A stretch of DNA of 64,000 bases from positions 1-64,000 of the forward strand of contig JAFTWB010000013.1 in assembly GCA_017465505.1 (NCBI GenBank), given 5' to 3'. Position numbers and translations under genes: made by a program. Source of the DNA: Clostridia bacterium. GTDB taxonomy: Bacteria > Bacillota > Clostridia > Oscillospirales > Acutalibacteraceae. A model generated the notes under the pieces. It was not told the DNA's origin and did no database searches. It saw nothing but the letters and a program-made list of their open reading frames with translations. Positions 25,074-32,872 of the stretch are shown piece by piece (position 1 is the stretch's first letter; every line of letters begins with the position of its first letter).

Positions 25074-27692
25074 TTAAGATTTTTGGATAAGGGGAGCTAC
25101 TACTGCGGCAATTCCCCAGAAAAGTATATAGAGTAAAATTTTAAGTGCACTAAGGTTATGAACCCCTGAGCAAAGAACAATGGCGGCACTGAGAAGCACA
25201 CCTAAAATAAGACCAATAAGCTGAATAACCACAGAAAGAGAGATGTTGCTCTTCATTCTTACGCAGCCTGAAATTGCCCTGAGAAAAGGCAGGAAAGAGC
25301 CGCGGGTAGCAAGATAAGCACGGGAAGTGTCCTCTTTCTGAGAAGAAATTTCTCTGCAAACGTTGCCAAGACCTGTGGAAAGCACCTTTACACTTCTGAA
25401 GAAAATTCCGAAGTCCTCGGCAATTTTCTCGTTGGTGATGTTGGGGTCACTTGTTCTTACAAGCAGGCTTATGCCGTTTGCCTCAGCTCTCTGAAGCTCC
25501 TCGGCAATTCTTAGAGTGGAGCTGTAAGTTGTAACAAACATAGCCACCGCCTTACTGCCCTTGGCAAAGTAGGTTTTCTGTCTGCCCTCTTTCATATACT
25601 GCTCTTCCCCTGAAAGAGCAGGGGCTTCAACACCGAATTTCTCCAAAAGCTCGGCACTGCCCACAAGGAGTCTTTCTCCTGAAACCCAGCCCACAAGTCC
25701 CAGCTTGTCCTCGTACATAACGCTTTCGACTGAGGGAAGCTTGCCGCCGTGGTTGTCCACAACATTGTCAAAAACCGAAGCAAGAGGGCTTTTTGCCTCT
25801 CTGAGCACTGCGGCACAGGCAAGAAAGCTTTCTTCGATTCTGTAATTATCAAAGGCTTTTACACCGTTAAGGGTAATACTTCCTGTGGGGTAGAGGTCCC
25901 CTGCTTCCACAATAACCGCCTTGGTATCGCAGAATTGTCTTACAGAGGGATAACCTGCAATCATAGCGTTTTTGGCAAGGGTATCGCTGCAAAGCTTACG
26001 CATAGGCAGATTCACCGCCAGCAGGTTTGCCACAGGTACGCTTACTGCACACATAAGAGCAAGAGCAGAAACCGCACCGAAAATATCTCCTCTTGTAAGT
26101 ATGCCGTAAAGGATACTTACGAAAAGCGAGCAAAGAATTGCCACGGGTGCAACCTTGCCCGACATATCTTCACTTGGGTCGGGAGAATAAGAAATTTTAA
26201 GGTAGTCTGAAAGAAAGTCGCTTTCCACCTGATAAGCCACAATAGGCTTGCCTAAAGTACCGCTCATCAGCTTCTTTGCGATATCTTCGTTAACGTATAT
26301 TTTGCCCGAATATGTGGGGGCTTTCTGAGTAATAAACTTGAAATTATCCTTGACTCTCAGCACCATAAAGAGCTTTCCAAGGCAGTTTGCCAGGAGCAAA
26401 ACTGAAACAATAACTGCGTAAAGGTGCATATTGCCCTTTGCAAAGGATGTGGCTGTGAAAATAGACACAATACCCTGAATAACTCCTGCAATTGAAGCAA
26501 CTGAAACCCCTGTGTCGGAATTTCCCTTGAACTTTTTAAGGGGAGCAAGTCCGTTTAAAAGTGCCACTCTGCAAATCCAGCAGCCCAAAAGCAAAAGCAA
26601 AGTGCTTACAAAGGAAATAACAATGGAAACCACGTCTGTAAAACTGCTTCCCATAATCACTGTTACAATGGAAAGAGCCAGAAGCAAGGCGGTAATAACT
26701 CCCATAAACAGAGAATTAAGGAACATTTTGCGGATGTTCAGGTTGATTTCCTGCATAATTGAGGAAGAATCCTGACGGCTTTTGTAGTCCTCAATCTGCA
26801 CTGTTTTATCTCTGAAATCGTCGTTGTCCTCTTCGTTTGAGCTGAAAAAGCCAACTATTCTGCCGAAAATACCATCGGCAACCTTTTTGGGAGTTTTCTC
26901 CTCTTCCTCTACCTTTTCTTCCTGAGGAGTCATCCTCTGAGAAATTACGGGGTTGGGAGAGGCTATGTATTTTTTGTACTCGTTTTCAACAACAGATGAG
27001 AACTTGCCTGCCCTGACGTGGACCTTGTCCACCTTGCTTTCGTGCTGATAAACAGGCACTCTGGACACAACCTTCTGAGCAGAAGACACAGGCTTTGCCT
27101 TGCCGAAAAGCTTTTCAAACTCGCTTTCTTCCTTCTGAGGCTCTGCCTCAGCCTGAGCCTCATCCTCAGGCTTAACCTCAGCTTCTGCCTCAGCCTTAAC
27201 CTCAGATTTCTCTGATTTTTCAGAGTCTTCAGCTTCACCCTCTTCAGCGTCAAGGTCAATGTCAATGGTGTCGATATCCTTTATTTTTACAGGTTTTACG
27301 TTGAAGTTTTCAACATTTTCCACTATATCTTCAGAAATTTTTGTGCCTTCCTCATACTCGGGAGTCAGGGTAACAGCTACCTCTTCCTCTGCCTTTTCCT
27401 GTGACTGCCGAGCTTTTTCTTCCTCTTCGGCTTCTTGTTCAGTTATTTCCTGAGTGTTTTCTTCTGTCTCGTCGTCGGCAATATCCAGAGGATTCTGATT
27501 TGTGTATCTTACTTCTTTGCTTTTGTTGGAGTAAATCTCCTCTACTCCTGCTGTACCTCTGTTACGCTTTACTTTATTAAGCTTTAAGGCTTCCATTTCC
27601 ATTTTTTCTTTCTCAGAAAGATAACGGGTTTCCTCAATAATGGAGTCAATCATATTATCCTTCTGCTGGATATCCTTTATCTCGTCGCTCAT
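25074..27692 (-). CDS. Degenerate P-type-ATPase-like membrane protein with acidic N-terminus
   Basis: An 872-residue protein. Residues 1-300 are very acidic and probably disordered (E/A/K-rich). Membrane segments fall at about 326-348, 352-375, 398-417, 423-445, 515-533, 537-560, 817-842 and 850-868. The part from 320 onward follows the order of a heavy-metal P-type ATPase. CAVSVPVANLLAV (548-560) stands where CPC-x6-P is expected. KAVIVEAGDL (591-600) is at the DKTGTLT site. GWVSGERLLVGSAELLEKFGV (668-688) resembles the nucleotide domain. TLRIAEELQRAEANGISLL leads to RTSDP (746-750) at the TGD site. The phosphorylated Asp, TGES and GDGxND are all missing, so ATP-driven transport is unlikely. 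It sits between rlmB and rpe. No function can be assigned. Confidence 0.7.
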   Translation of the reverse strand: MSDEIKDIQQKDNMIDSIIEETRYLSEKEKMEMEALKLNKVKRNRGTAGVEEIYSNKSKEVRYTNQNPLDIADDETEENTQEITEQEAEEEEKARQSQEKAEEEVAVTLTPEYEEGTKISEDIVENVENFNVKPVKIKDIDTIDIDLDAEEGEAEDSEKSEKSEVKAEAEAEVKPEDEAQAEAEPQKEESEFEKLFGKAKPVSSAQKVVSRVPVYQHESKVDKVHVRAGKFSSVVENEYKKYIASPNPVISQRMTPQEEKVEEEEKTPKKVADGIFGRIVGFFSSNEEDNDDFRDKTVQIEDYKSRQDSSSIMQEINLNIRKMFLNSLFMGVITALLLALSIVTVIMGSSFTDVVSIVISFVSTLLLLLGCWICRVALLNGLAPLKKFKGNSDTGVSVASIAGVIQGIVSIFTATSFAKGNMHLYAVIVSVLLLANCLGKLFMVLRVKDNFKFITQKAPTYSGKIYVNEDIAKKLMSGTLGKPIVAYQVESDFLSDYLKISYSPDPSEDMSGKVAPVAILCSLFVSILYGILTRGDIFGAVSALALMCAVSVPVANLLAVNLPMRKLCSDTLAKNAMIAGYPSVRQFCDTKAVIVEAGDLYPTGSITLNGVKAFDNYRIEESFLACAAVLREAKSPLASVFDNVVDNHGGKLPSVESVMYEDKLGLVGWVSGERLLVGSAELLEKFGVEAPALSGEEQYMKEGRQKTYFAKGSKAVAMFVTTYSSTLRIAEELQRAEANGISLLVRTSDPNITNEKIAEDFGIFFRSVKVLSTGLGNVCREISSQKEDTSRAYLATRGSFLPFLRAISGCVRMKSNISLSVVIQLIGLILGVLLSAAIVLCSGVHNLSALKILLYILFWGIAAVVAPLIQKS

Positions 27693-27722
27693 ATTTTCAC
27701 TTCCTTTATATGTAAATATCTC

Positions 27723-28505
27723 TTATCTTTTGCCTGCAACGGCATACATCAATACACCTGCGGCAACTGAAGCGTTAAGAGAGTTAAGCTTGCCTTTCAT
27801 AGGCAAGGACACAATAACGTCGCATTTTTCTCTTACCAATCTGCCGATTCCTTTGCCCTCATTGCCGATAACAAGGGCAACTGCACCGCTCATATCGCAG
27901 GTTCTGAAGTCTTCTCCGTCCATATCGGCACCGTAAACCCAAAGACCCTTTTCTTTTAATGTGTCAAGGGTCTGGGCAATATTGGGCACTCTCACCACAG
28001 GCACATACTCCACTGCACCTGCACTTACCTTGCCAACGGTAAAGGTAAGTGAAGCACTTCGTCTGGAAGGAATAATCACACCGTGAGCACCACTACACTC
28101 GGCAGTACGGATAATCGCACCTAAATTGTGGGGGTCTTCGATTTCGTCCAGCACCACAACAAAGGGGTCTTCCCCACGCTCTTGAGCCAGAGCAAAAATA
28201 TCCTCAAGCTCCTTGTATTCACAGGCAGCCACAACTGCGGCAATGCCCTGATGAGTGCCGTGGGCACACATAAAATCAAGCTTTTTGGGGTCAACCTCTT
28301 TTATGCGGATTTTCTTTTCTCTTGCTTTTGCCAATATTCCTGTGATAGCTCCGCCTTTATTGCCCTTTGCAATAAGGATGGAGTCAATGGCTCTGCCGCT
28401 TCTTATAGCTTCAGAAACGGGATTTCTGCCGAAAATCACGTCTTCTCTTATAGTAACTTCAGTTTTATCGGTTCTGTCAGTTTTATCTCTTTTTACGTTT
28501 TCCAT
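27723..28505 (-). CDS. rlmB: TrmH-family 23S rRNA 2'-O-methyltransferase (RlmB-like)
   Basis: A 260-residue SPOUT methyltransferase. An N-terminal substrate-binding domain (VIFGRNPVSEAIRSG) precedes the catalytic knot with motif 1 LDEIEDPHNLGAIIRTAE, motif 2 ALVIGNEGKGIGRLV and motif 3 VSLPMKGKLNSLNASVAAGV. RlmB modifies G2251 of 23S rRNA, although some Firmicute homologues methylate other sites. AAAGAGGA precedes the ATG at 28505, so this start is preferred to 28526. It begins the leftward group with the pseudo-ATPase gene (30-bp gap), rpe and PAP2. Confidence 0.92.
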   Translation of the reverse strand: MENVKRDKTDRTDKTEVTIREDVIFGRNPVSEAIRSGRAIDSILIAKGNKGGAITGILAKAREKKIRIKEVDPKKLDFMCAHGTHQGIAAVVAACEYKELEDIFALAQERGEDPFVVVLDEIEDPHNLGAIIRTAECSGAHGVIIPSRRSASLTFTVGKVSAGAVEYVPVVRVPNIAQTLDTLKEKGLWVYGADMDGEDFRTCDMSGAVALVIGNEGKGIGRLVREKCDVIVSLPMKGKLNSLNASVAAGVLMYAVAGKR

Positions 28506-28612
28506 ATATATTCCTCTTTCAAGCAAATTGCTCTTATCTCGACATTCTTATACATAGTATATCATACCACAAATAAAAGCATTTGAAAACAGGAAAATTA
28601 AAAAAATTTGTC

Positions 28613-28890
28613 GTTAGCCACGGGTTAGCCACCCGAGGGCAACTCCGCCTTTTGAAAGGTAAGATAAAACTTTAAACTTTCATCAACGGCGGGAAAATAA
28701 CAGAGTTGAAAATTTCGGGTCGCTTCGCTCCGATTTATATTAAATAAAATAGGATTGCACGCAAAGCGTGCCACATTAACGTTTGCCAACGGCAAACACA
28801 TCACTTTGCAACGCAAAACATCATCAGCTTTGCGACATCATATTACGAAGCAATACATCATTTGTATTTGCTTGCAAATGCACCGCTCCT
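28613..28890 (+). repeat. GTTAGCCAC composite repeat, copy 3, with ACATCAT-linked palindromes
   Basis: The leader starts GTTAGCCACGGG (28613). The helix strands are CCGCC (28645-28649) and GGCGG (28688-28692). The hairpin GGGTCGCTTCGCTCC and then the palindromes GCACGCAAAGCGTGC, GTTTGCCAACGGCAAAC and TTTGCAACGCAAA follow, with further ones joined by ACATCAC or ACATCAT. The array runs into the 3' end of the DUF6512 coding sequence. No gene lies in 28527-28823. Confidence 0.75.
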
Positions 28891-29435
28891 CTGTCGATTA
28901 TGTTTGCTTTTATGCCGTATTCTCCTGTTACCACATCCCTGAAAAGCTCTGCCTTTGGCGGAAAGAAAGAAAAGCTCATCAAGCACATCAGCACAAGAAA
29001 AAGAAACATCAAAGCAGTGAGAAAATATTTTTCAAGCTCCCCATTGCCCTTATAAAGCCTGTAAGACACAAGAAAACCCAAAACAGACCCAGTAAAACCT
29101 ATGAGTAAATCTGCAATAAGCACCGGCTTTTGCGTAAAAAAGGTATAACTGTAATAAGCAAGAGGTATGAAAGCACCCTGTGCAAAAAGCCCAACTGTCT
29201 TTGCCACAACAAATCTTTTAAAAGAGGGTCTTGCCCACAGAAGCTCTACAAAAGAGTAAAAAATGAAAGCTACTGAAAAAATCTTGATATGCTCCCAGAT
29301 ACTTTCGTTTACTGAGGCAAAAAGTGCTGTCAATACACTTGGGCTTAAGTCGTACAAAAAATGAAGCAGGGTTGCAATTATAAAAACTATAAATGCCCCT
29401 GCAATTTCAAGCCTTAGAAAAAGTTTTTTCTGCAT
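28824..29435 (-). CDS. DUF6512-like membrane protein with a repeat-encoded C-terminus
   Basis: A 203-residue protein with about five membrane helices (LEIAGAFIVFIIATLLHFLY, then a loop with SVNESIWEHIKIF, which is characteristic of DUF6512). The function is unknown. The likely native end is near EYGI; the last 25 or so residues (RGAVHLQANTNDVLLRNMMS) are read through the palindrome array at 28824-28900. The usual stop seems to have been lost when the repeat inserted or spread. A ribosome-binding site, AAGGGGG, is close to the ATG. Confidence 0.75.
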   Translation of the reverse strand: MQKKLFLRLEIAGAFIVFIIATLLHFLYDLSPSVLTALFASVNESIWEHIKIFSVAFIFYSFVELLWARPSFKRFVVAKTVGLFAQGAFIPLAYYSYTFFTQKPVLIADLLIGFTGSVLGFLVSYRLYKGNGELEKYFLTALMFLFLVLMCLMSFSFFPPKAELFRDVVTGEYGIKANIIDRGAVHLQANTNDVLLRNMMSQS

Positions 29436-29496
29436 AAAAAATCCCCCTTATATATTCTTATAAAATATATTCAGAGGGAGATGATATGATGATTTT

Positions 29497-29760
29497 TCAG
29501 AGCAAAAGCCCCAGTACCGTGCCTGCACCCACACCGCAAAGAACAGAAGGAGCAATACGGAGAAACCAGAACAAAAACGTCCGCCTGCCCTTCATACTTG
29601 AGGGAGTGCCCACATTTGCCAGAAGCTTTTTTGCTTCATTTCTCAGCACGGCTTCCTCTGCCTGCTCATAAACAGGGCTTACAAGAAGATAGGCTCTCTC
29701 GTAGTAAACACTGTCGGTGTCCGTAATTTCAATAATTTTGTGGTTAATGCCTTTTATCAT
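29497..29760 (-). CDS. Small membrane protein, unknown function
   Basis: An 87-residue protein. The N-terminal 60 residues are soluble (INHKIIEITDTDSVYYERAYL, then a helical EQAEEAVLRNEAKKLL), followed by one C-terminal membrane helix (about residues 65-86, FWFLRIAPSVLCGVGAGTVL). GGAGG lies 6 nt before the ATG, which supports a real gene. It is divergent from spoVAD, so a sporulation link is possible but unproven. Confidence 0.65.
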   Translation of the reverse strand: MIKGINHKIIEITDTDSVYYERAYLLVSPVYEQAEEAVLRNEAKKLLANVGTPSSMKGRRTFLFWFLRIAPSVLCGVGAGTVLGLLL

Positions 29761-29871
29761 AAAATCCTCCGAAAGCTTTTTAGATTAACTCGCTATAAAT
29801 ATCTTTGGCAAAGTTTCTCTTGCTTATGCAATTTTCTTCTGCAAAAAATAAAGATGAAAGGACTGATTTAA

Positions 29872-30888
29872 TTGATTAAAAGAATGGGAAAATACTCCCT
29901 TAAATTTACAGAAGCTCCCATAATTTCCGCTTTTTCTTCCGTTGTGGGAAAGCTCGAAAGCAGGGGCCCTCTTAAAGAAGGTTTTGATAAGGTAATTTAT
30001 GACTGTCACGCCCTTAAAGACAGCTTTGAAGAAGCTGAAAGCACTCTTCAGCAGGAAGCGTTGAGCCTTGCATTATCAAAATGGGGTGGCAATAAAGAAG
30101 ATGTGGACTTCATTTTTGCAGGAGATTTACTTAATCAATGCACTGCCTCAAGCTTTGCCTTAAAGGGCTTTAACATCCCCTTTCTCGGTCAGTACGGAGC
30201 TTGCTCCACCTCGGCTCAGACTCTTATTATGGCGGCAATTTTTGCACAAAGCAATGCTTCTTCCGTGTCAGCGGCGGTGACTTCCTCTCACTTTTGCTCG
30301 GCAGAGCGACAGTTTCGCTTTCCTCTGGAATACGGAGCTGTAAAAACCCCTACCGCTCAGCGTACGGTCACAGGCTCAGGGGCGTTTATTATAGAAAAGA
30401 ATAAGCCCCACTACCCAAGTATTTCTTCGGCCACCATAGGAAAAATTGTGGATTTTTCAGTCAAAGACGCCAACAATATGGGTGCGGCTATGGCTCCTGC
30501 CGCCGCTGATACTCTGGAAAATTTCTTTAAAGACAGCAACACAACCCCAAAGGATTTTGACGCAGTTTTCACGGGAGATTTGGGAGAAGTGGGAAGCAAA
30601 ATTCTCTATGAGCTTATGGGTGAAAAGGGCTTTGACATAAGGGAAAACCACAAGGACTGCGGACTTATGATTTTTGACAGAAAAAATCAGGACGTACAGG
30701 CAGGCGGCTCGGGCTGCGGCTGCGGTGCTTGCACCCTCAGTGCACACATATTGCCAAAACTTTTAAAGGGCACTTACAAAAGGGTGCTTTATATGGCAAC
30801 AGGTGCTCTTTTAAGCTCCACCACTTCAGCTCAGGGTCAGAGTATCCCTGCAATTGCCCATCTTCTGGAGCTTAATTACAGTAAGTAA
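29872..30888 (+). CDS. spoVAD: Stage V sporulation protein AD
   Basis: A 338-residue protein with the thiolase/KAS-III-like fold of SpoVAD. Recognisable blocks are FAGDLLNQCTASSFALKGFNIPFLGQYGACSTSA (the family's ACSTSA site), SSHFCSAERQFRFPLEYG and QAGGSGCGCGACTL. SpoVAD binds dipicolinic acid and is needed for its uptake into spores. The start is TTG with AAAGGA 9 nt upstream. It stands alone without spoVAC or spoVAE. It overlaps the convergent bPH2 gene by 17 bp, and its terminator lies inside that gene. Confidence 0.92.
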   Translation: MIKRMGKYSLKFTEAPIISAFSSVVGKLESRGPLKEGFDKVIYDCHALKDSFEEAESTLQQEALSLALSKWGGNKEDVDFIFAGDLLNQCTASSFALKGFNIPFLGQYGACSTSAQTLIMAAIFAQSNASSVSAAVTSSHFCSAERQFRFPLEYGAVKTPTAQRTVTGSGAFIIEKNKPHYPSISSATIGKIVDFSVKDANNMGAAMAPAAADTLENFFKDSNTTPKDFDAVFTGDLGEVGSKILYELMGEKGFDIRENHKDCGLMIFDRKNQDVQAGGSGCGCGACTLSAHILPKLLKGTYKRVLYMATGALLSSTTSAQGQSIPAIAHLLELNYSK

Positions 30889-32254
30889 AGCAAGTAAATC
30901 CCTGCAAAATTGACAATGCAGGGATTTTTTCTATATGCTTGATTTTTATTTTTGTTTTGCGGTTGTTTTTAATCAAAAACTCAAGGTTGCACCTGCCTGA
31001 AAGCCGCTGAAAAATACTTTGGGTAAGCCGCAGTGAGATAACATCCTCAACCTGGAAAACGCTTCGGGTAAAGTTCATCCCTGAGAAGTATTTTACCTCA
31101 AGGAAGTCTTGCCACAGGGTCAGAGAGCTTCTGTAAAGAGCAAAAATCCGAAATAAAAACCACAGAAAAATCACAAGTGCCAGAGTGGAGAAAATCCCCT
31201 TTACAAAAAGGTTTTCACCGAAAAAAACAAGCACTGCCGAAACAACTATAAGGCTTAGAAGCGGCAGATAGGTATAGCCTAAAATCGCCTTATCCCTTAC
31301 GTTTAAGTGAAGAAGTCTTTTACCTTTCTCTTTAAGCAAAACATCCTCCAAGTCCCTGCACCTTGTGGCTGAGGACGCCGAAAGCAGGTGGATTTTTCCA
31401 CCCTTTATGTTAAGCCGCACCTCGCCACTGTAAAGTCCCGTTAAAAACATTATTATACTTTGTCTGAAAACAAGCACCCGTACACTGTCTTTTGGAAAAA
31501 CTGAGGTTTCCTTGGTAACAAGCCCTTTTTTTACTCTTATTTCTTTTTGAAAAATCTCGCAGGAAAGGCCGTATTCTCTGAAAAATTCGGTGAAGAATCC
31601 CACTGTCCAGGCAAGAAATATAAGGGCTGAAAGTCGGCTAAGCGTAAGCTCAAGCTCAGAAAAATTCAGAATTTTTTCAATGCTTACTCCCTCTAAAGTC
31701 TGCCTTGCTCCAAGCACTGCTGAGATTCTCCGAATCAAAGGCACTGCCGCCAAAAGCCCTGTGAGTGCATTTGAAAAAGAGGCTGACATAATCAGGGTTC
31801 GGGGTATTTTTGAAGTGAATTTTTCTATTATTCTGCTGTTGACAAAACCCTGTGAAATCTCCTCTGAGTCCTCTTTTTTTACATACGCCCCAAGGCTTAC
31901 TGCTCCTGAAAAAAACTTAATCCTTACTCCCTTAAAAGCTCTTAAAAGCAGACTTTGGGTTAATAAAACACAACCAGAAAAGCTTCTTATTGTTGACTCC
32001 TTAGTTTTAAAAAACACCCCTCGGCAAAGCAAAATATTTCTTTTCATTATATATATACGAGAGCTTCGGTATCGCACAAGAGCCACTGCAAATAAAAAAC
32101 CTACCACCAGCAAATCAGCAAAATACAATGTAAAAAGTTTATAAAGTCCAAGATGTGCAAAGAAAAGCCCCTGCAAAAAAGGCACAAACAAAAGAAAAGC
32201 AAAGCGGTACAAAAAGAAGACAATATATGTTTTTGAAAATTTATATTCTTTCAT
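30872..32254 (-). CDS. bPH2 (YdbT-like) PH-domain membrane protein
   Basis: A 460-residue protein with membrane segments near residues 10-55, 165-185, 205-225 and 345-385 alternating with soluble bacterial PH domains (bPH2). The YdbT architecture shows in SRIYIMKRNILLCRGVFFKTKESTI and CEIFQKEIRVKKGLVTKETSVFPKDSV. The downstream small bPH2 gene overlaps its start by 14 bp, the YdbS-YdbT arrangement. The last 20 residues are coded by DNA that also forms the spoVAD terminator and stop. The function is not established. YdbS/YdbT of B. subtilis have been linked to resistance to a lantibiotic-type peptide, which I recall only loosely. Confidence 0.8.
   Translation of the reverse strand: MKEYKFSKTYIVFFLYRFAFLLFVPFLQGLFFAHLGLYKLFTLYFADLLVVGFLFAVALVRYRSSRIYIMKRNILLCRGVFFKTKESTIRSFSGCVLLTQSLLLRAFKGVRIKFFSGAVSLGAYVKKEDSEEISQGFVNSRIIEKFTSKIPRTLIMSASFSNALTGLLAAVPLIRRISAVLGARQTLEGVSIEKILNFSELELTLSRLSALIFLAWTVGFFTEFFREYGLSCEIFQKEIRVKKGLVTKETSVFPKDSVRVLVFRQSIIMFLTGLYSGEVRLNIKGGKIHLLSASSATRCRDLEDVLLKEKGKRLLHLNVRDKAILGYTYLPLLSLIVVSAVLVFFGENLFVKGIFSTLALVIFLWFLFRIFALYRSSLTLWQDFLEVKYFSGMNFTRSVFQVEDVISLRLTQSIFQRLSGRCNLEFLIKNNRKTKIKIKHIEKIPALSILQGFTCFTYCN
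30895..30930 (+). terminator. Terminator of spoVAD, inside the bPH2 coding sequence
   Basis: AAATCCCTGCA (30896-30906) pairs with TGCAGGGATTT (30917-30927), followed by T residues. It begins 7 nt after the spoVAD stop codon. Confidence 0.85.
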
Positions 32255-32681
32255 TTTTAAGTCCTGATTCTTTAATTTTCAGCAAAATTTCATCGCAATC
32301 CTCTTCAAAAAGGGGCGGTAAAAAGTAAATATTGCCTTCAAAAATCAAGGCTGCCGAATAAACCTTAAGAAGCTTACCTAAGGGAGAAGTAAGGCTTTTT
32401 ACCGAAACCACCATTGAAAGCTTTAAAAATTCCTGTCGTCTGATAAAAAAGCCTTTTTTAATACAAAGCTTTTCACCCTCGAAGCTTGCTTTGAAGGTGC
32501 AGAAATTTATAACCGAAATGCTGAATAATCCCACAAAAAACACCAATATAAAAATGTAAACAAAAGGCACAAGAAAAGGCAGATACTTCTGAAGAAGAAC
32601 CTTAAGAGGAAAATACAGAAGTGAGCTCAGTACAGTAATTCTCACAACCCACAGCACAAGAGCTCTTACGGGAATTTTCAA
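32241..32681 (-). CDS. bPH2 (YdbS-like) PH-domain membrane protein
   Basis: A 146-residue protein with two N-terminal membrane helices (about residues 10-28 and 33-60). One bPH2 domain follows (CTFKASFEGEKLCIKKGFFIRRQEFLKLSMVVSV, then SPLGKLLKVYSAALIFEGNIYFLPPL). First gene of the pair with the 460-residue bPH2 protein; the 14-bp overlap suggests coupled synthesis and probably a complex. Confidence 0.82.
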   Translation of the reverse strand: MKIPVRALVLWVVRITVLSSLLYFPLKVLLQKYLPFLVPFVYIFILVFFVGLFSISVINFCTFKASFEGEKLCIKKGFFIRRQEFLKLSMVVSVKSLTSPLGKLLKVYSAALIFEGNIYFLPPLFEEDCDEILLKIKESGLKNERI

Positions 32682-32815
32682 AACCTCACCTCTTTTTTAT
32701 TTACACTATATATGTATAATTTATGTAATTTCTGCTGATTTATTAAATAGTCATTCAAAATGATATATAGTATTCCTGTTTTTTAGCTTATTTATTTATT
32801 TTATTTATAAATACT

Positions 32816-32844
32816 TTTACTTTTTATTATCAATAGTGTAAAAT
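32816..32844 (+). promoter_or_regulatory. Promoter of the leucine-rich-repeat dockerin gene
   Basis: TTTACT (32816-32821), 17 bp, TAAAAT (32839-32844), about 29 bp before the ATG. Confidence 0.65.
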
Positions 32845-32872
32845 TAAGGTACAAATTATAAGGAGGAAAATT

